Counted from the stretch's first letter, positions 46,451 through 56,277 are shown. The stretch is DNA of 64,000 bases from Rhodovulum euryhalinum (GCF_004342445.1 NZ_SLWW01000002.1:186001-250000); one strand, 5' to 3'. Notes: a model not told the origin generated them from the letters alone. Made by a program: numbers and translations.

Positions 46451-47820
46451 GACCGGTAGTCGGCGTTGATGTCGATGTAGCGATGCGTCAGGTCGCAGGT
46501 CCAGACCGTGGCCGCGCCGGTGCCAAGACCCAGATCCACGCCGATCACCAGCTCATCGCGCCGCATGTAGGCGGCCCCCGCCTCTTCGGCATAGCTTTCC
46601 GCGACCCAGCCCTTTTCCGCGACGAGGATGTCGCCGAAGCGAATCGATAGCCCGTCCCGATCCGCCTTGGCGCCCGACTTGCCCACCGCCATCACGATCC
46701 GGCCCCAGTTCGGATCCTCGCCCGCGATTGCGGTCTTGACCAGCGGCGAGTTGGCGATCGCCATGGCGATCTTTCTGGCGTCGGCTGCGCTGGCCGCGCC
46801 GGTTACCGCGATTTCGACGAACTTCGTGGCGCCTTCGCCATCGCGCACAACCTGGTGCGCGAGATCCATCATCACCCGTTTCAGCGCGTCCTGGAACGCC
46901 CGCGCCGGCGCGCTGCGCAGGTCGGTGATCTCGGGCGCCCTGGACTTGCCGGTAGCGGCCAGAAGCAGCGTGTCCGAGGTCGAGGTATCGCCATCGACCG
47001 TGATGCAGTTGAAGGTCTCGTCGGTCAGGCGGCCCAGCATCCGTTGCAACGGTGCCTGCGCGATCCTGGCATCGGTGAAGATGTAGACCAGCATCGTCGC
47101 CATGTCGGGCGCGATCATGCCCGAGCCCTTGGCGATGCCCGCGATCCGCACCTCGTGACCGTCGATCTCGACCGTGGCCGTCGCGCCCTTGGGGAAGGTG
47201 TCGGTCGTCATGATCGCGCGCGCCGCCTGGGGCATCCCCTCGGGCGACAGCCGCGCGGCAAGATCGTCAAGGACAGCGGTGATCCGGTCATGCGGCAGCG
47301 GTTCGCCGATCACGCCGGTAGAGCTGGTGAACACGCGTGCCTCGGGCACGCCTGCCGCCCGGGCCACGCCCGCACAGATCGCCTGCACCGCCTCGACGCC
47401 CTTCGCACCGGTGAAGGCGTTGGAGTTGCCGGAATTCACCAGGATCGCCGCACCTTGGCGCGGCCCGGCCGTGGCGCCGATCTTGGCCTCGCAGTCGAGA
47501 ACGGGCGCCGAGCGCGTGGCCGACCGGGTAAAGACCCCGGCAACCGCCGAGCCGGGGGCGAGCCGTGCCAGCATGACGTCCAGCCGGCCCTTGTAGCGCA
47601 CGCCTGCCTCGGCGGCGGCGAACTCCACGCCGGCAATCACCGGCAGCGCGGGAAAGCCGTTCGCGGGTGCGAGTGGCGACAGCGCCGGGCCGCGGGACGC
47701 CGGTGCTGCGGTGCCCGCCAAGTCCAGCGCCTCGCGCAGCCGTGCGACTTCGCGCTTCAGCGGCTTGACCTTCGCCTTGGTGATCTTCTTTTCGAGCTTC
47801 TTCTTTTTAGACTTGGCCAT
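46447..47820 (-). CDS. argJ: Bifunctional ornithine acetyltransferase/N-acetylglutamate synthase ArgJ
   Basis: Recycles the acetyl group in arginine synthesis. The 457-residue precursor has LVNSGNSNAFTGAKG, TSSTGVIGEPLPHDRI, and the autoproteolysis site GMIAPDMATMLVYIFTDA, where cleavage before Thr yields the two chains. CITVDGDTSTSDT and EDPNWGRIVMAVGKSGA are further hallmarks. The enzyme proper starts near residue 48 (LSPLAPANGFPALPVIAGVEF). The preceding lysine-rich helical extension (KSKKKKLEKKITKAKVKPLKR) is unusual. ATG 47820 has a good AAGGGA site, so the extension is probably translated. Confidence 0.95.
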   Translation of the reverse strand: MAKSKKKKLEKKITKAKVKPLKREVARLREALDLAGTAAPASRGPALSPLAPANGFPALPVIAGVEFAAAEAGVRYKGRLDVMLARLAPGSAVAGVFTRSATRSAPVLDCEAKIGATAGPRQGAAILVNSGNSNAFTGAKGVEAVQAICAGVARAAGVPEARVFTSSTGVIGEPLPHDRITAVLDDLAARLSPEGMPQAARAIMTTDTFPKGATATVEIDGHEVRIAGIAKGSGMIAPDMATMLVYIFTDARIAQAPLQRMLGRLTDETFNCITVDGDTSTSDTLLLAATGKSRAPEITDLRSAPARAFQDALKRVMMDLAHQVVRDGEGATKFVEIAVTGAASAADARKIAMAIANSPLVKTAIAGEDPNWGRIVMAVGKSGAKADRDGLSIRFGDILVAEKGWVAESYAEEAGAAYMRRDELVIGVDLGLGTGAATVWTCDLTHRYIDINADYRS

Positions 47821-47846
47821 CGCCGTCCCTTTCGCGCGCCTTGGAC

Positions 47847-48692
47847 CTATTCGCCCAGCAGATCGCGGTTCTTCAGAATGGCCGGGTCGATCTCGATCTC
47901 GGTACGGGTGATCTCGGCCTCGGCCGTGTATTTCTCGAGCGCCGCCTCCATCGCGTCACGCTGAAGCTGCTGGACGATGTCCGCCCGCACCTCGTTCAGC
48001 GGGGGGGCGTCTTTCAGGCGGGTCTCGTTCAGCTTGATGATGTGCCAGCCGAACTGCGTCTCGACCGGCCCGGAGACCGTGCCGGGCTCCATGGCGAGGA
48101 CGGCATCCTCGAAGGGCTTGACCATCATACCAGCGCTGAACCAGCCCAGGTCGCCCCCGTTGGGGCCCGAGGGGCCCACGGATTTCGACTTGGCAAGCTC
48201 GGCGAAATCGGCGCCGTTCTCCAGTTCGGCCAGCACGGCCTGGGCCGCCTCCTGGCTTTCGAGGAGGATGTGGGCCGCCTGGAATTCCGTCGTGGGCTCG
48301 GCCGCGGCATAGGCCGCCTCATAGGCCGTTTGCACCGCCTCGTCGGTCGCCGCCTCTTCGGCGACGCGGGCCAGTGCCTCGCCAGCGAGGTAAGACCGCT
48401 GCTCGTTCTCGAGCGAGAGCCGCGCACCCAGCGACAGTTCGGTGCCGATCTGCTCGGCCACCGCGCTTTGGCGGATCAACTGGTCAAGCACCGCCTGGTA
48501 AAGTACGTCGTCGGGCAGTTGCTGGTATTCCGCGGGCAACTGGGCACGCAGCACGATCATGTGACCCAGCGTGATCTCGGTGGCGCCGACGCGTGCCACG
48601 ACGGTATCGGGACCGATCTCCTCGGCGGCGGCGGGCAGGGCGAACCCGGCCACCAGGGCAAGCACAAGCAGCGGTTTCGAGGCTTTGGGCAT
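47847..48692 (-). CDS. Exported PpiC-type peptidyl-prolyl cis-trans isomerase
   Basis: Parvulin-type foldase of the periplasm. The 281-residue product has a Sec signal (KPLLVLALVAGFALPAAAEE), a SurA/PrsA-like helical N-terminal part, and a parvulin domain at about 135-230 (FQAAHILLESQEAAQAVLAELENGADFAELAKSKS, GGDLGWFSAGMMVKPFEDAVLAM, TQFGWHIIKL). It is transcribed divergently from secA, 26 bp upstream of argJ. Linkage to secA is common in this group and fits a role in folding secreted proteins. Confidence 0.92.
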   Translation of the reverse strand: MPKASKPLLVLALVAGFALPAAAEEIGPDTVVARVGATEITLGHMIVLRAQLPAEYQQLPDDVLYQAVLDQLIRQSAVAEQIGTELSLGARLSLENEQRSYLAGEALARVAEEAATDEAVQTAYEAAYAAAEPTTEFQAAHILLESQEAAQAVLAELENGADFAELAKSKSVGPSGPNGGDLGWFSAGMMVKPFEDAVLAMEPGTVSGPVETQFGWHIIKLNETRLKDAPPLNEVRADIVQQLQRDAMEAALEKYTAEAEITRTEIEIDPAILKNRDLLGE

Positions 48693-48729
48693 AGGGGCAA
48701 CTCCTTTCCTGCCGCGCGCTTGGGCGACG

Positions 48730-48758
48730 TTGACACCATTCTGACCGGCCCTTACATC
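48730..48758 (+). promoter_or_regulatory. Sigma70 promoter of secA
   Basis: A consensus TTGACA at 48730-48735 is followed after 17 bp by TACATC at 48753-48758, or after 16 bp by TTACAT. Initiation near 48765 gives a leader of about 110 nt before the secA ATG. Confidence 0.65.
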
Positions 48759-48793
48759 GCAGGTGGTCCTTAGGGCCGGTCCTAAGTCTTAGG
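48743..48793. promoter_or_regulatory. Nested palindromes at the secA promoter/leader
   Basis: GACCGGCCCT (48743-48752) and AGGGCCGGTC (48772-48781) form a perfect 10-bp inverted repeat around the -10 and start. Three overlapping boxes follow: CTTAGG (48769-48774), CCTAAG (48781-48786) and CTTAGG (48788-48793), in alternating orientation. The arrangement looks like an operator or a structured 5' leader. No known regulator is proposed. Confidence 0.6.
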
Positions 48794-48873
48794 CCACTTC
48801 TTATTGCCGCATCGACAGGCGGGCAAGGCGTCCGTCGAACAACATCCCTTGAGACAGCCGCCGCGGAGAGAAC

Positions 48874-51585
48874 ATGCTGGGCATCGGAACAGTCAGCCGC
48901 AAGGTCTTCGGCACGAAGAACGACCGAATGGTCAAGAAGGTGCGCCCGCTGGTGGCCCGCATCAACGAGCTGGAGCCCGAGTTCAAGGCGCTGTCCGACG
49001 AGGGGATCAAGGCGAAGACCGAGGAGTTCAAGCGCCGGATCGCAGGCGGCGAGGAACTGGACGACCTGCTGCCCGAGGCCTTTGCCAATTGCCGCGAGGG
49101 CGCGCGCCGGGCGCTGGGCCTGCGCGCCTTCGACATGCAGCTGGTGGGCGGCATCTTCCTGCACCGCGGCAACATCGCCGAAATGAAGACCGGCGAGGGC
49201 AAGACGCTGGTCGCGACGTTCCCGGCCTATCTGAACGCGCTGACGGGCAAGGGCGTGCACATCGTCACCGTCAACGACTACCTTGCCAAGCGCGACGCGG
49301 AATGGATGGGCAAGGTCTATGCCCATCTGGGCATGACCTGCGGCGTCGTCTATCCGTGGCAGCCGGACGCCGAGAAACGCGCCGCCTATCGCGCCGACAT
49401 CACCTACAGCACCAACAACGAGCTGGGCTTCGACTATCTGCGCGACAACATGAAGTCCGAGCTGTCCGACATGGGCCAGCGGGGCCATTACTTTGCCATC
49501 GTCGACGAGGTGGATTCGATCCTGATCGACGAGGCGCGCACGCCGCTGATCATCTCGGGCCCCAGCCAGGACCGGTCGGAACTTTATCTCTCGCTGGACA
49601 AGGTGGTGCCCGATCTGACCGAAGAGCATTTCAAGCTCGACGAGAAGGTGCGCAACGTGACCTTCACCGAGGACGGCAACGAGTTCATGGAACAGCGGCT
49701 CCATGAGCTTGGCATCCTTCCCGAGGGTCAGTCGATGTACGACCCCGAAAGCACCACCATCGTCCACCATGCGCAGCAGGCGCTGAAGGCACACAAGCTG
49801 TTCCAGCGGGACAAGGACTACATCGTCCGCGACGGCGAGGTGATGCTGATCGACGAATTCACCGGCCGGATGATGCGGGGCCGCCGCCTGTCCGAGGGCC
49901 TGCATCAGGCCATCGAGGCCAAGGAAGGCGTGCAGATCCAGCCCGAGAACGTCACGCTCGCGTCGGTCACGTTCCAGAACTATTTCCGCCTCTACGAGAA
50001 ACTCGCCGGGATGACCGGCACCGCCGTGACCGAGGCCGAGGAATTCATGCAGATCTACGGCCTGGGCGTGGTTGAGATCCCGACCAACCGCCCGGTGGCG
50101 CGCCGCGATGAACACGACGCCGTCTATCGCACCGCGCGCGAGAAATACGAGGCCATCGTCGAGACGATCAACGAGGCTTACAAGCGCGGCCAGCCAATCC
50201 TGGTCGGCACGACCTCGATCGAGAAATCCGAGATGCTGTCGGCCCGGCTCAAGGCGGCGGACATCCCGCATAACGTGCTGAATGCCCGCCACCACGAGCA
50301 GGAGGCCCAGATCGTCGCCGATGCAGGCCGGTTCGGCGCAGTGACCATCGCCACCAACATGGCCGGCCGCGGCACCGACATCCAATTGGGCGGCAATGTC
50401 GAGATGAAGGTGATGGAGGCGCTCGCCGCCGACCCCGAAGCCCATCCCGACGAGATCCGGGCCCGGATCGAGGCTGAACATGCCGACGAGAAACGCCAGG
50501 TGCTGCACGCTGGCGGCCTGTTCGTCCTCGGCACCGAGCGCCACGAATCCCGGCGCATCGACAACCAGTTGCGTGGCCGGTCGGGCCGGCAAGGCGACCC
50601 GGGACGGTCGGCGTTCTTCCTGTCGCTCGAAGACGACCTGATGCGGATCTTCGGGTCGGAACGGCTGGACAAGGTGTTGTCGACGCTGGGAATGAAGGAG
50701 GGCGAGGCGATCGTCCATCCCTGGGTGAACAAGTCGCTGGAAAAGGCCCAGGCCAAGGTCGAGGGGCGCAACTTCGACATCCGCAAGCAGTTGCTCAAGT
50801 TCGACGACGTGATGAACGACCAGCGCAAGGTCATCTTTGGCCAGCGACTGGAGATCATGCAATCCGCCGACCTGTCCGAAATCGTCCAGGATATGCGCCA
50901 CCAGGTGATCGACGATCTGGTGGAAACCTACATGCCGCCCAAGACCTATGCCGACCAGTGGGATACCGACGGCCTGCGCGAGGCGTTGATCGACCGGTTG
51001 AATCTTGACGCCCCGGTCGCCGTCTGGGCCGACGAAGAGGGCGTGGATGACGACGAGATCCGCGAGAGGCTGTATACCGCCTCCGACGAGTCGATGGCGG
51101 TCAAGGCCGCGCAATTCGGCCCCGAAACGATGCGCAACATCGAAAAGCAGGTGCTGTTGCAGACGATCGACGGCAAGTGGCGCGAACATCTGCTGACGCT
51201 GGAACATCTGCGATCGGTCGTGGGATTCCGCGGTTATGCACAGCGCGACCCGCTCAACGAATACAAGACCGAGTCCTTCGCGTTGTTCGAATCGATGCTG
51301 AATGCACTGCGTGAGGAGGTCAGCCGCAAGCTTGGCCAGATCCGTCCCCTGACCGAGGAAGAGCGCGGCGCGATGCTGCGCCAACTTGCCGAGCAGCAGC
51401 AGCGCATGACCGAGGCCGCGGAGCAAGGCACCGCCGAACATGCCGATGAGCCCGCACAGGCGCCGCAGATGGCCGAAGGCTTTGACGATACAAGGCCGGA
51501 AACCTGGGGCAACCCGGGGCGGAACGACCCGTGCCCCTGCGGATCGGGACGCAAGTTCAAGCATTGCCACGGTCAGCTCGTCTGA
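48874..51585 (+). CDS. secA: Preprotein translocase ATPase SecA
   Basis: Motor of the Sec pathway that pushes preproteins through SecYEG. The 903-residue product has NBD1 with [10 protein letters not shown] at about residue 101-110, [33 protein letters not shown], the preprotein cross-linking domain, and NBD2 ([26 protein letters not shown]). The helical scaffold/wing region and the C-terminal zinc tail [16 protein letters not shown] for SecB/lipid binding follow. GGAGAG precedes ATG 48874. Its leader carries striking palindromes. Confidence 0.98.
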   Translation: MLGIGTVSRKVFGTKNDRMVKKVRPLVARINELEPEFKALSDEGIKAKTEEFKRRIAGGEELDDLLPEAFANCREGARRALGLRAFDMQLVGGIFLHRGNIAEMKTGEGKTLVATFPAYLNALTGKGVHIVTVNDYLAKRDAEWMGKVYAHLGMTCGVVYPWQPDAEKRAAYRADITYSTNNELGFDYLRDNMKSELSDMGQRGHYFAIVDEVDSILIDEARTPLIISGPSQDRSELYLSLDKVVPDLTEEHFKLDEKVRNVTFTEDGNEFMEQRLHELGILPEGQSMYDPESTTIVHHAQQALKAHKLFQRDKDYIVRDGEVMLIDEFTGRMMRGRRLSEGLHQAIEAKEGVQIQPENVTLASVTFQNYFRLYEKLAGMTGTAVTEAEEFMQIYGLGVVEIPTNRPVARRDEHDAVYRTAREKYEAIVETINEAYKRGQPILVGTTSIEKSEMLSARLKAADIPHNVLNARHHEQEAQIVADAGRFGAVTIATNMAGRGTDIQLGGNVEMKVMEALAADPEAHPDEIRARIEAEHADEKRQVLHAGGLFVLGTERHESRRIDNQLRGRSGRQGDPGRSAFFLSLEDDLMRIFGSERLDKVLSTLGMKEGEAIVHPWVNKSLEKAQAKVEGRNFDIRKQLLKFDDVMNDQRKVIFGQRLEIMQSADLSEIVQDMRHQVIDDLVETYMPPKTYADQWDTDGLREALIDRLNLDAPVAVWADEEGVDDDEIRERLYTASDESMAVKAAQFGPETMRNIEKQVLLQTIDGKWREHLLTLEHLRSVVGFRGYAQRDPLNEYKTESFALFESMLNALREEVSRKLGQIRPLTEEERGAMLRQLAEQQQRMTEAAEQGTAEHADEPAQAPQMAEGFDDTRPETWGNPGRNDPCPCGSGRKFKHCHGQLV

Positions 51586-51596
51586 CTCAGCTTCGC

Positions 51597-51616
51597 CCGG
51601 CGGTCGTCGCCGGTTT
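51597..51616 (+). terminator. Weak hairpin after secA
   Basis: CCGGCG (51597-51602) pairs with CGCCGG (51608-51613) around GTCGT, followed by TTT. The stem is only six base pairs and the T-run short, so read-through into the next gene is likely. Confidence 0.35.
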
Positions 51617-51690
51617 CCCGCAAGGCTGCCACGTCCTCGCCGCTTTTCCCGCTTAACCAGGATGCAATCTTGGTACGGCAGGAAAGAGCC

Positions 51691-52644
51691 ATGGGCAGAC
51701 GAAGAAAACTGTGGCTTCTGGCGATCGGGCTGGCCTTGCCGGGCCTGGTGGCCCTTGGCCGGCACATGGACCTTGGCGACCCGATTTCGGTTGGCGAACC
51801 GGCCCATCGCTCCGCATCGCTATCGGGCCTCGAACCTCTGGCTGCGCGCGCCGGGGGCCTGCCCACCCTGCCCGACGACCCGGCCGGTCCTGCGGTCCTG
51901 CACCCGATCCCCGTTCGTCTTGCCATCGGAACAGACGACCTTGTGACCGGCGCGCAACTCGCCATGCCGGCCTATGGCGTCTCGGGCCTGCCTTGCCGCC
52001 CCAGCCTTGTGGCCACCCCGATCGGCGCGGCGGTGGTGCGGCTGGTCCTGTCGGCGCCCTGTCGCCCCGGCAGCCGCGTCACCGTTCACCACGATCTGAT
52101 CAGTTTCACCGAACGGACCGACCAACTGGGCCTACTTAGTGTCGAACTGCCTGCGATGACCCCAACTGCCGCCTTCCTGGCCGAGTTCGACGACGGTGTC
52201 ACGGTGCGCGACACGGTCTCGGTTCCCGCGGCAGCCGGGCTGACCCGGGCCGCGCTGATCACGCGGGGCGATAGCGGCATGCACCTTCACGCCTTCGAGG
52301 CGGGCGCCGGGTTCGGCGGCGGCGGCCATGTCTGGGCTGACGCACCCCGGGGTGATGGCGCTGCGGGGACGATTCGCATCCTCGGCGATCCTGCAGTCGA
52401 GAACGGACACCGGGTCCAGATCTACACCGCCCCGGCCGCTACCCCCGTCCCCCGCCTGTCGGTCGAGGTCGAGGTGACCCGGGCCAACTGCGGCCGGCGG
52501 GTCGAGGCCGAAACCGTGCTTCCCGACGCTGACGGGCGAATGGGTACGGGGGTCGTCACCTTCACCCTGCCAGGATGCGAGTCGGTGGGGGAATTTCTGG
52601 TGTTGAAAAACCTGCCCCAAGGCCGGAAACTCGCCACGAACTGA
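51691..52644 (+). CDS. Secreted/anchored protein of unknown function downstream of secA
   Basis: Not recognised by domain. The 317-residue product has a basic N-terminus and one hydrophobic segment (RRRKLWLLAIGLALPGLVALG), probably an uncleaved anchor or signal. The remainder appears beta-rich and extracytoplasmic, with two similar parts: PCRPSLVATPIGAAVVRLVLSAPCRPGSRVTVHH and ANCGRRVEAETVLPDADG. Four cysteines (PCRP, PCRP, NCGR, PGCE) could make two disulfides. GGAAAGAG precedes ATG 51691. Homologues beside secA are sometimes labelled translocase in databases, apparently from position only. Confidence 0.7.
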   Translation: MGRRRKLWLLAIGLALPGLVALGRHMDLGDPISVGEPAHRSASLSGLEPLAARAGGLPTLPDDPAGPAVLHPIPVRLAIGTDDLVTGAQLAMPAYGVSGLPCRPSLVATPIGAAVVRLVLSAPCRPGSRVTVHHDLISFTERTDQLGLLSVELPAMTPTAAFLAEFDDGVTVRDTVSVPAAAGLTRAALITRGDSGMHLHAFEAGAGFGGGGHVWADAPRGDGAAGTIRILGDPAVENGHRVQIYTAPAATPVPRLSVEVEVTRANCGRRVEAETVLPDADGRMGTGVVTFTLPGCESVGEFLVLKNLPQGRKLATN

Positions 52645-52665
52645 GGCGGTCCGGTCCCTGCAGAC

Positions 52666-54222
52666 ATGCGTTTTTTCGGATGCGCGGTGGTCCTCGCCGC
52701 GCTGTGTCATTCCTTCTGCCCCTCCCCCGCTCGCGCGCAGGACGTCACGCTGACCTCGCGCGACGGGTCGGTCGAGATTAGCGGCACGCTGATCGGCTTC
52801 GATGGCGAGTTCTACAGGGTCGATACGATCTATGGGCCCCTGACCCTGGACGGTCAGGGCGTGGTCTGCACTGGTCCCGGCTGCCCGGACATGGAGGCAC
52901 ATGTCGCGCGATTCCGCCTGTCCGGCGCGCCCGCTCTGGGCGAGGTGCTAATCCCCGCGCTGATCGAGGCCTATGCGGTCCAGCGCGGGCTTGCCGTCAC
53001 GCGGGACCGGGCCGGGACGGATACATCCTTGGTGCTGACTGACAGCGATGCGGGGTACGCGGTGGCCGAGATCGCCGTGGGGGTTGGCAGCACCGAGGAA
53101 GGCTTTGCCGATCTGCTGGCCGATGCGGCGGACATCGTGATGGCCGCGCGCGAGCCCCGGCCCGAAGAATTGCGGCGGCTGGTCGAGGCAGGTTATGGCG
53201 ACCTGTCCGATCCGGCGCGGCGCCTTGTCGTCGCGCTGGACGCGATCGTGCCGGTGGTGGCGCCGGGCCAGCCCGTTCAGGCGCTGGCCATCGACGACCT
53301 GATCGGCATCGTCACGGGCAAGATCGTCGACTGGGCGGCGCTGGGCGGCCCTGACGCCCCGGTGAGCGTGCATCTTCTCGACCGGCAGAACGGGATGCAA
53401 CAGGCGGTGGTGCTGCGGCTCCTCTCGGGGGCGCCGCCCGCCCCGTCGGCCCGGCGCCACAAGGGCACGGCCGCGCTTGCCCAGGCGGTGGCGCGCGATC
53501 CCCTGGGGATCGGCCTGACCCGGCTTTCGGCGCTCGGCGCGGCGCAGCAAGTGCCGCTGATCGGCGGCTGCGGGATGCGCCTTGTTGCCACGCGCCAGTC
53601 GGTCAAGACCGAGGACTACCCCTTTGTCGCACCGCTGTTCCTGTACACGCCCGCGCGCCGTTTGCCGCTTTTCGCGCGCGAGTTCCTTGACTGGCTGGAC
53701 ACGCCCGCGGCGCAACTGGTGATCCGGCGGGCGGGCTTTGTCGACCAGTTGGCCGATACCATCCCCTTCGGCCGCCAGGGTGACCGGCTGGGCCAGGCGA
53801 TCGCCACGGCCGGCCCCGAGGTGCCGCTGTCCGAGCTTCAGCGCCTCGTGGCGGTGCTGTCGGGGGCCGAGCGGCTGACCAGCACCTTCCGGTTCCGCGA
53901 GGGCGGGTCGGCCGAGCTTGACGCGCAGTCCTACGGCAATGTCGGCGCGCTGGCCCGGGCGGTCGAGGCAGGACGGTTCGACGGGCGAGAGTTGATTTTC
54001 GCGGGCTTCAGCGATGGCGAGGGGCCGGCCGAGGCCAACCGCCGCCTTGCCCGGACGCGGGCCGAGGCGGTGCGGGACGCCGTGCGTGCCGTGGCAACGG
54101 CCGCGGATCCTTCGCGGGTAAAGCTGCGGGTCGAGGCCTTTGGCGAGGCGTTGCCCATCGCCTGCGACCAGAGCGCGTGGGGCGGGATCATCAACCGCCG
54201 GGTCGAAGTCTGGCTGCGCTAG
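52666..54222 (+). CDS. PstS-like substrate-binding protein fused to an OmpA-like domain
   Basis: Periplasmic fusion protein. In the 518-residue product a signal peptide (AALCHSFCPSPARAQ) is followed by a small beta domain (VEISGTLIGFDGEFYRVDTIYGPLTL). A phosphate-binding-protein-like region at about 85-375 comes next (AYAVQRGLAVT, VALDAIVPVVAP, DLIGIVTGKIVDWAALGG, YPFVAPLFLYTP). The C-terminal OmpA domain (GFSDGEGPAEANRRLARTRAEAVRDA, NRRVEVWLR) should bind peptidoglycan. The ligand may be phosphate or another anion. No pstCAB genes are near. It starts 21 bp after the preceding secreted protein and is probably co-transcribed with it. Confidence 0.82.
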   Translation: MRFFGCAVVLAALCHSFCPSPARAQDVTLTSRDGSVEISGTLIGFDGEFYRVDTIYGPLTLDGQGVVCTGPGCPDMEAHVARFRLSGAPALGEVLIPALIEAYAVQRGLAVTRDRAGTDTSLVLTDSDAGYAVAEIAVGVGSTEEGFADLLADAADIVMAAREPRPEELRRLVEAGYGDLSDPARRLVVALDAIVPVVAPGQPVQALAIDDLIGIVTGKIVDWAALGGPDAPVSVHLLDRQNGMQQAVVLRLLSGAPPAPSARRHKGTAALAQAVARDPLGIGLTRLSALGAAQQVPLIGGCGMRLVATRQSVKTEDYPFVAPLFLYTPARRLPLFAREFLDWLDTPAAQLVIRRAGFVDQLADTIPFGRQGDRLGQAIATAGPEVPLSELQRLVAVLSGAERLTSTFRFREGGSAELDAQSYGNVGALARAVEAGRFDGRELIFAGFSDGEGPAEANRRLARTRAEAVRDAVRAVATAADPSRVKLRVEAFGEALPIACDQSAWGGIINRRVEVWLR

Positions 54223-54225
54223 CGG

Positions 54226-54993
54226 CTACAGATAGCCCTCGGCCCGGAAACTCAGCTCGCGCTCCTTGCCGACGATGAGGTGATCGTGCAGCACGATCCC
54301 GAGCGCGGTGCAGCCCATCGCGATCTGCTCGGTCATCAGGATGTCCGACTCAGACGGCGTGGGATCGCCCGAGGGATGGTTGTGCACCAGGATCAGCGCC
54401 GAGGCATTCAGTTCCAGCGCGCGCTTGACGACCTCGCGGGGGTAGACCGGCACATGGTCGACGGTGCCGCGCGCCTGTTCCTCGTCGGCGATCAGGACGT
54501 TCTTGCGGTCGAGAAACAGGACGCGGAACTGTTCGGTCTGGCGATGCGCCATCGACGCATGGCAGTATTCAAGCAGTGCGTCCCAACTGGAAATCACCTG
54601 GCGGTGCATGACGCGGGCCCGCGCCAGCCGGTGTGCCGCAGCCTCGACCAGCTTGAGTTCGACCAGCACCGACTCGCCCACGCCCTTGACCTCGCGCAGC
54701 CGGGCCACGGGCGCCGACAGGACACCGTTGAAATCGCCGAAGGTCTCCAGCAGCGCGCGGGCCAGCGGTTTTACGTCCTGCCGCGGGATGGCGCGGAACA
54801 GCACCATCTCGAGCAATTCGTAATCCGGCATGGCATCGGCCCCGCCCTCCATGAAGCGGGTCCTGAGCCGCTGGCGGTGGTCGCGCAGGTAGGATGGCAG
54901 CCGGTCGCCCCGCGACAGCGGGACGGGCTGCGCGTCGGCGAAGATCGGCAGCGGCGGCTCGGAGAAACGCGTGGTGTCATTCGGGCGAGTCAT
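54226..54993 (-). CDS. radC: RadC-family JAMM/MPN domain protein
   Basis: Widespread protein of uncertain function, despite the historical DNA-repair name. The 255-residue product has an N-terminal helix-hairpin-helix region ([47 protein letters not shown]) and a C-terminal MPN/JAMM domain with the metal motif [16 protein letters not shown]. It lies between the OmpA-fusion gene (3-bp gap, convergent) and dnaJ, which it precedes in the opposite direction of the + strand genes. Confidence 0.9.
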   Translation of the reverse strand: MTRPNDTTRFSEPPLPIFADAQPVPLSRGDRLPSYLRDHRQRLRTRFMEGGADAMPDYELLEMVLFRAIPRQDVKPLARALLETFGDFNGVLSAPVARLREVKGVGESVLVELKLVEAAAHRLARARVMHRQVISSWDALLEYCHASMAHRQTEQFRVLFLDRKNVLIADEEQARGTVDHVPVYPREVVKRALELNASALILVHNHPSGDPTPSESDILMTEQIAMGCTALGIVLHDHLIVGKERELSFRAEGYL

Positions 54994-55032
54994 CGCCCCG
55001 AGCCTAGGGAAATCATCCTGAACGAAGCGTTA

Positions 55033-55056
55033 ACGCCGCAGCGGATTTTGCGGCGT
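55033..55056 (-). terminator. Hairpin at the 3' end of dnaJ
   Basis: ACGCCGCA (55033-55040) pairs with TGCGGCGT (55049-55056), an eight-base-pair stem that overlaps the first base of the dnaJ stop on the minus strand. No T-run follows, so termination efficiency is doubtful; it could protect the mRNA end instead. Confidence 0.4.
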
Positions 55057-56204
55057 CAGCTCTTCATCCCCTCCCAGAAGCTCTTGACCTTGCGGAAGAA
55101 GGACGACCCCTCGGGGTTGTTCTCCTCGCTCAGTTCCTCGAACTCGCGCAGCAGCTCTTTCTGCCGGGCCGTCAGGTTCACCGGGGTTTCCACCGCAAGT
55201 TCGATCAGCAAATCGCCATGCCCGCCACCCCGAAGCGCCGGAATCCCCTTGCCGCGCAGGCGCATCTGCTTGCCCGACTGGCTGCCCTCGGGCACCTTCA
55301 CGCGCGACCGGCCGCCGTCGATCGTGGGCACCTCGATCTCGCCGCCAAGCGCGGCGGTGGTCAGCGACACCGGCACCCGGCAGAACAGGGTCACGCCATC
55401 GCGTTCGAAGATCGGGTGATCCGCCACCTCGATGAAGATGTAGAGATCGCCCGGTGGCCCCCCCCTCAGCCCCGCCTCGCCCTCGCCGGCCAGGCGGATG
55501 CGCGTGCCGGTCTCGACGCCCGGGGGGATGTTGACCGACAGCGCCCGGTCTTTCTCGACCCGGCCCGCGCCGCCGCAGGCCTTGCAGGGATTCTTGATGA
55601 TCTGGCCCATGCCGCCGCAGGTCGGGCAGGTCCGTTCCACGGTGAAGAAGCCCTGCTGGGCCCGCACCTTGCCCATGCCTGAACAGGTCGGACAGGTGGC
55701 CGGTTCCGCGCCGCCCGCGGCCCCCGTGCCGCTGCAGATGTCACATGCGACCGAACCGGGCACGTTGATCGTCTTTTGCAGGCCGCGATAGGCGTCCTCC
55801 AGCTTGATGCGCAGGTTATAGCGCAGGTCGGATCCGCGGGTGGCCCGCTGCCGCCCGCCCGGGCCGCCGCCCATGAAATCGCCGAACAGGTCGTCGAACA
55901 CGTTCGAGAAGGCCGAGGCGAAATCGCCGCCACCGCCAAAGCCCGGTCCGCCCGGGCGTGGCCCGCCACCCATGCCGCCTTCGAAGGCGGCATGGCCGAA
56001 GCGGTCATAGGCGGCCTTCTTGTCGGGATCCTTCAACGCCTCGTAGGCCGCGTTCACTTCCTTGAACTGGGCCTCGGCGTTGGGGTTGTCCGAGTTTCGG
56101 TCGGGATGCAGTTCCTTGGCCTTCTTGCGATAGGCCTTCTTGATCTCGTCGGCCGAGGCGCCGCGGGCGACGCCGAGAACCTCGTAGAAATCGCGCTTTG
56201 CCAT
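55056..56204 (-). CDS. dnaJ: Chaperone protein DnaJ
   Basis: Co-chaperone stimulating DnaK ATP hydrolysis. The 382-residue product has the J domain with HPD ([11 protein letters not shown]), a Gly/Phe-rich linker ([24 protein letters not shown]), four CxxCxGxG-type zinc motifs ([42 protein letters not shown]) and the C-terminal substrate-binding domains. It follows dnaK after 73 bp containing a large GC hairpin, so its expression may be set by read-through or processing. Confidence 0.97.
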   Translation of the reverse strand: MAKRDFYEVLGVARGASADEIKKAYRKKAKELHPDRNSDNPNAEAQFKEVNAAYEALKDPDKKAAYDRFGHAAFEGGMGGGPRPGGPGFGGGGDFASAFSNVFDDLFGDFMGGGPGGRQRATRGSDLRYNLRIKLEDAYRGLQKTINVPGSVACDICSGTGAAGGAEPATCPTCSGMGKVRAQQGFFTVERTCPTCGGMGQIIKNPCKACGGAGRVEKDRALSVNIPPGVETGTRIRLAGEGEAGLRGGPPGDLYIFIEVADHPIFERDGVTLFCRVPVSLTTAALGGEIEVPTIDGGRSRVKVPEGSQSGKQMRLRGKGIPALRGGGHGDLLIELAVETPVNLTARQKELLREFEELSEENNPEGSSFFRKVKSFWEGMKS

Positions 56205-56231
56205 CAGCTATCCCTCTGTCCGGAACACGCG

Positions 56232-56257
56232 GGCCGGCCCGGTTTCCCGGACCGGCC
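56232..56257 (-). promoter_or_regulatory. dnaK-dnaJ intercistronic stem-loop
   Basis: GGCCGG-C-CCGG (56232-56242) pairs with CCGG-A-CCGGCC (56247-56257) with a single internal mismatch and a TTTC loop. This very stable hairpin between the dnaK stop and dnaJ start lacks a T-run and may act as an RNA-processing, stabilising or partial termination element. Confidence 0.55.
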
Positions 56258-56277
56258 GCCTGACATCCGGTCGTGTC

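Noticed and set aside
48484-51807. 1107-codon minus-strand open frame antisense to secA
   Set aside because: Same shadow artefact; secA on the plus strand is certain.
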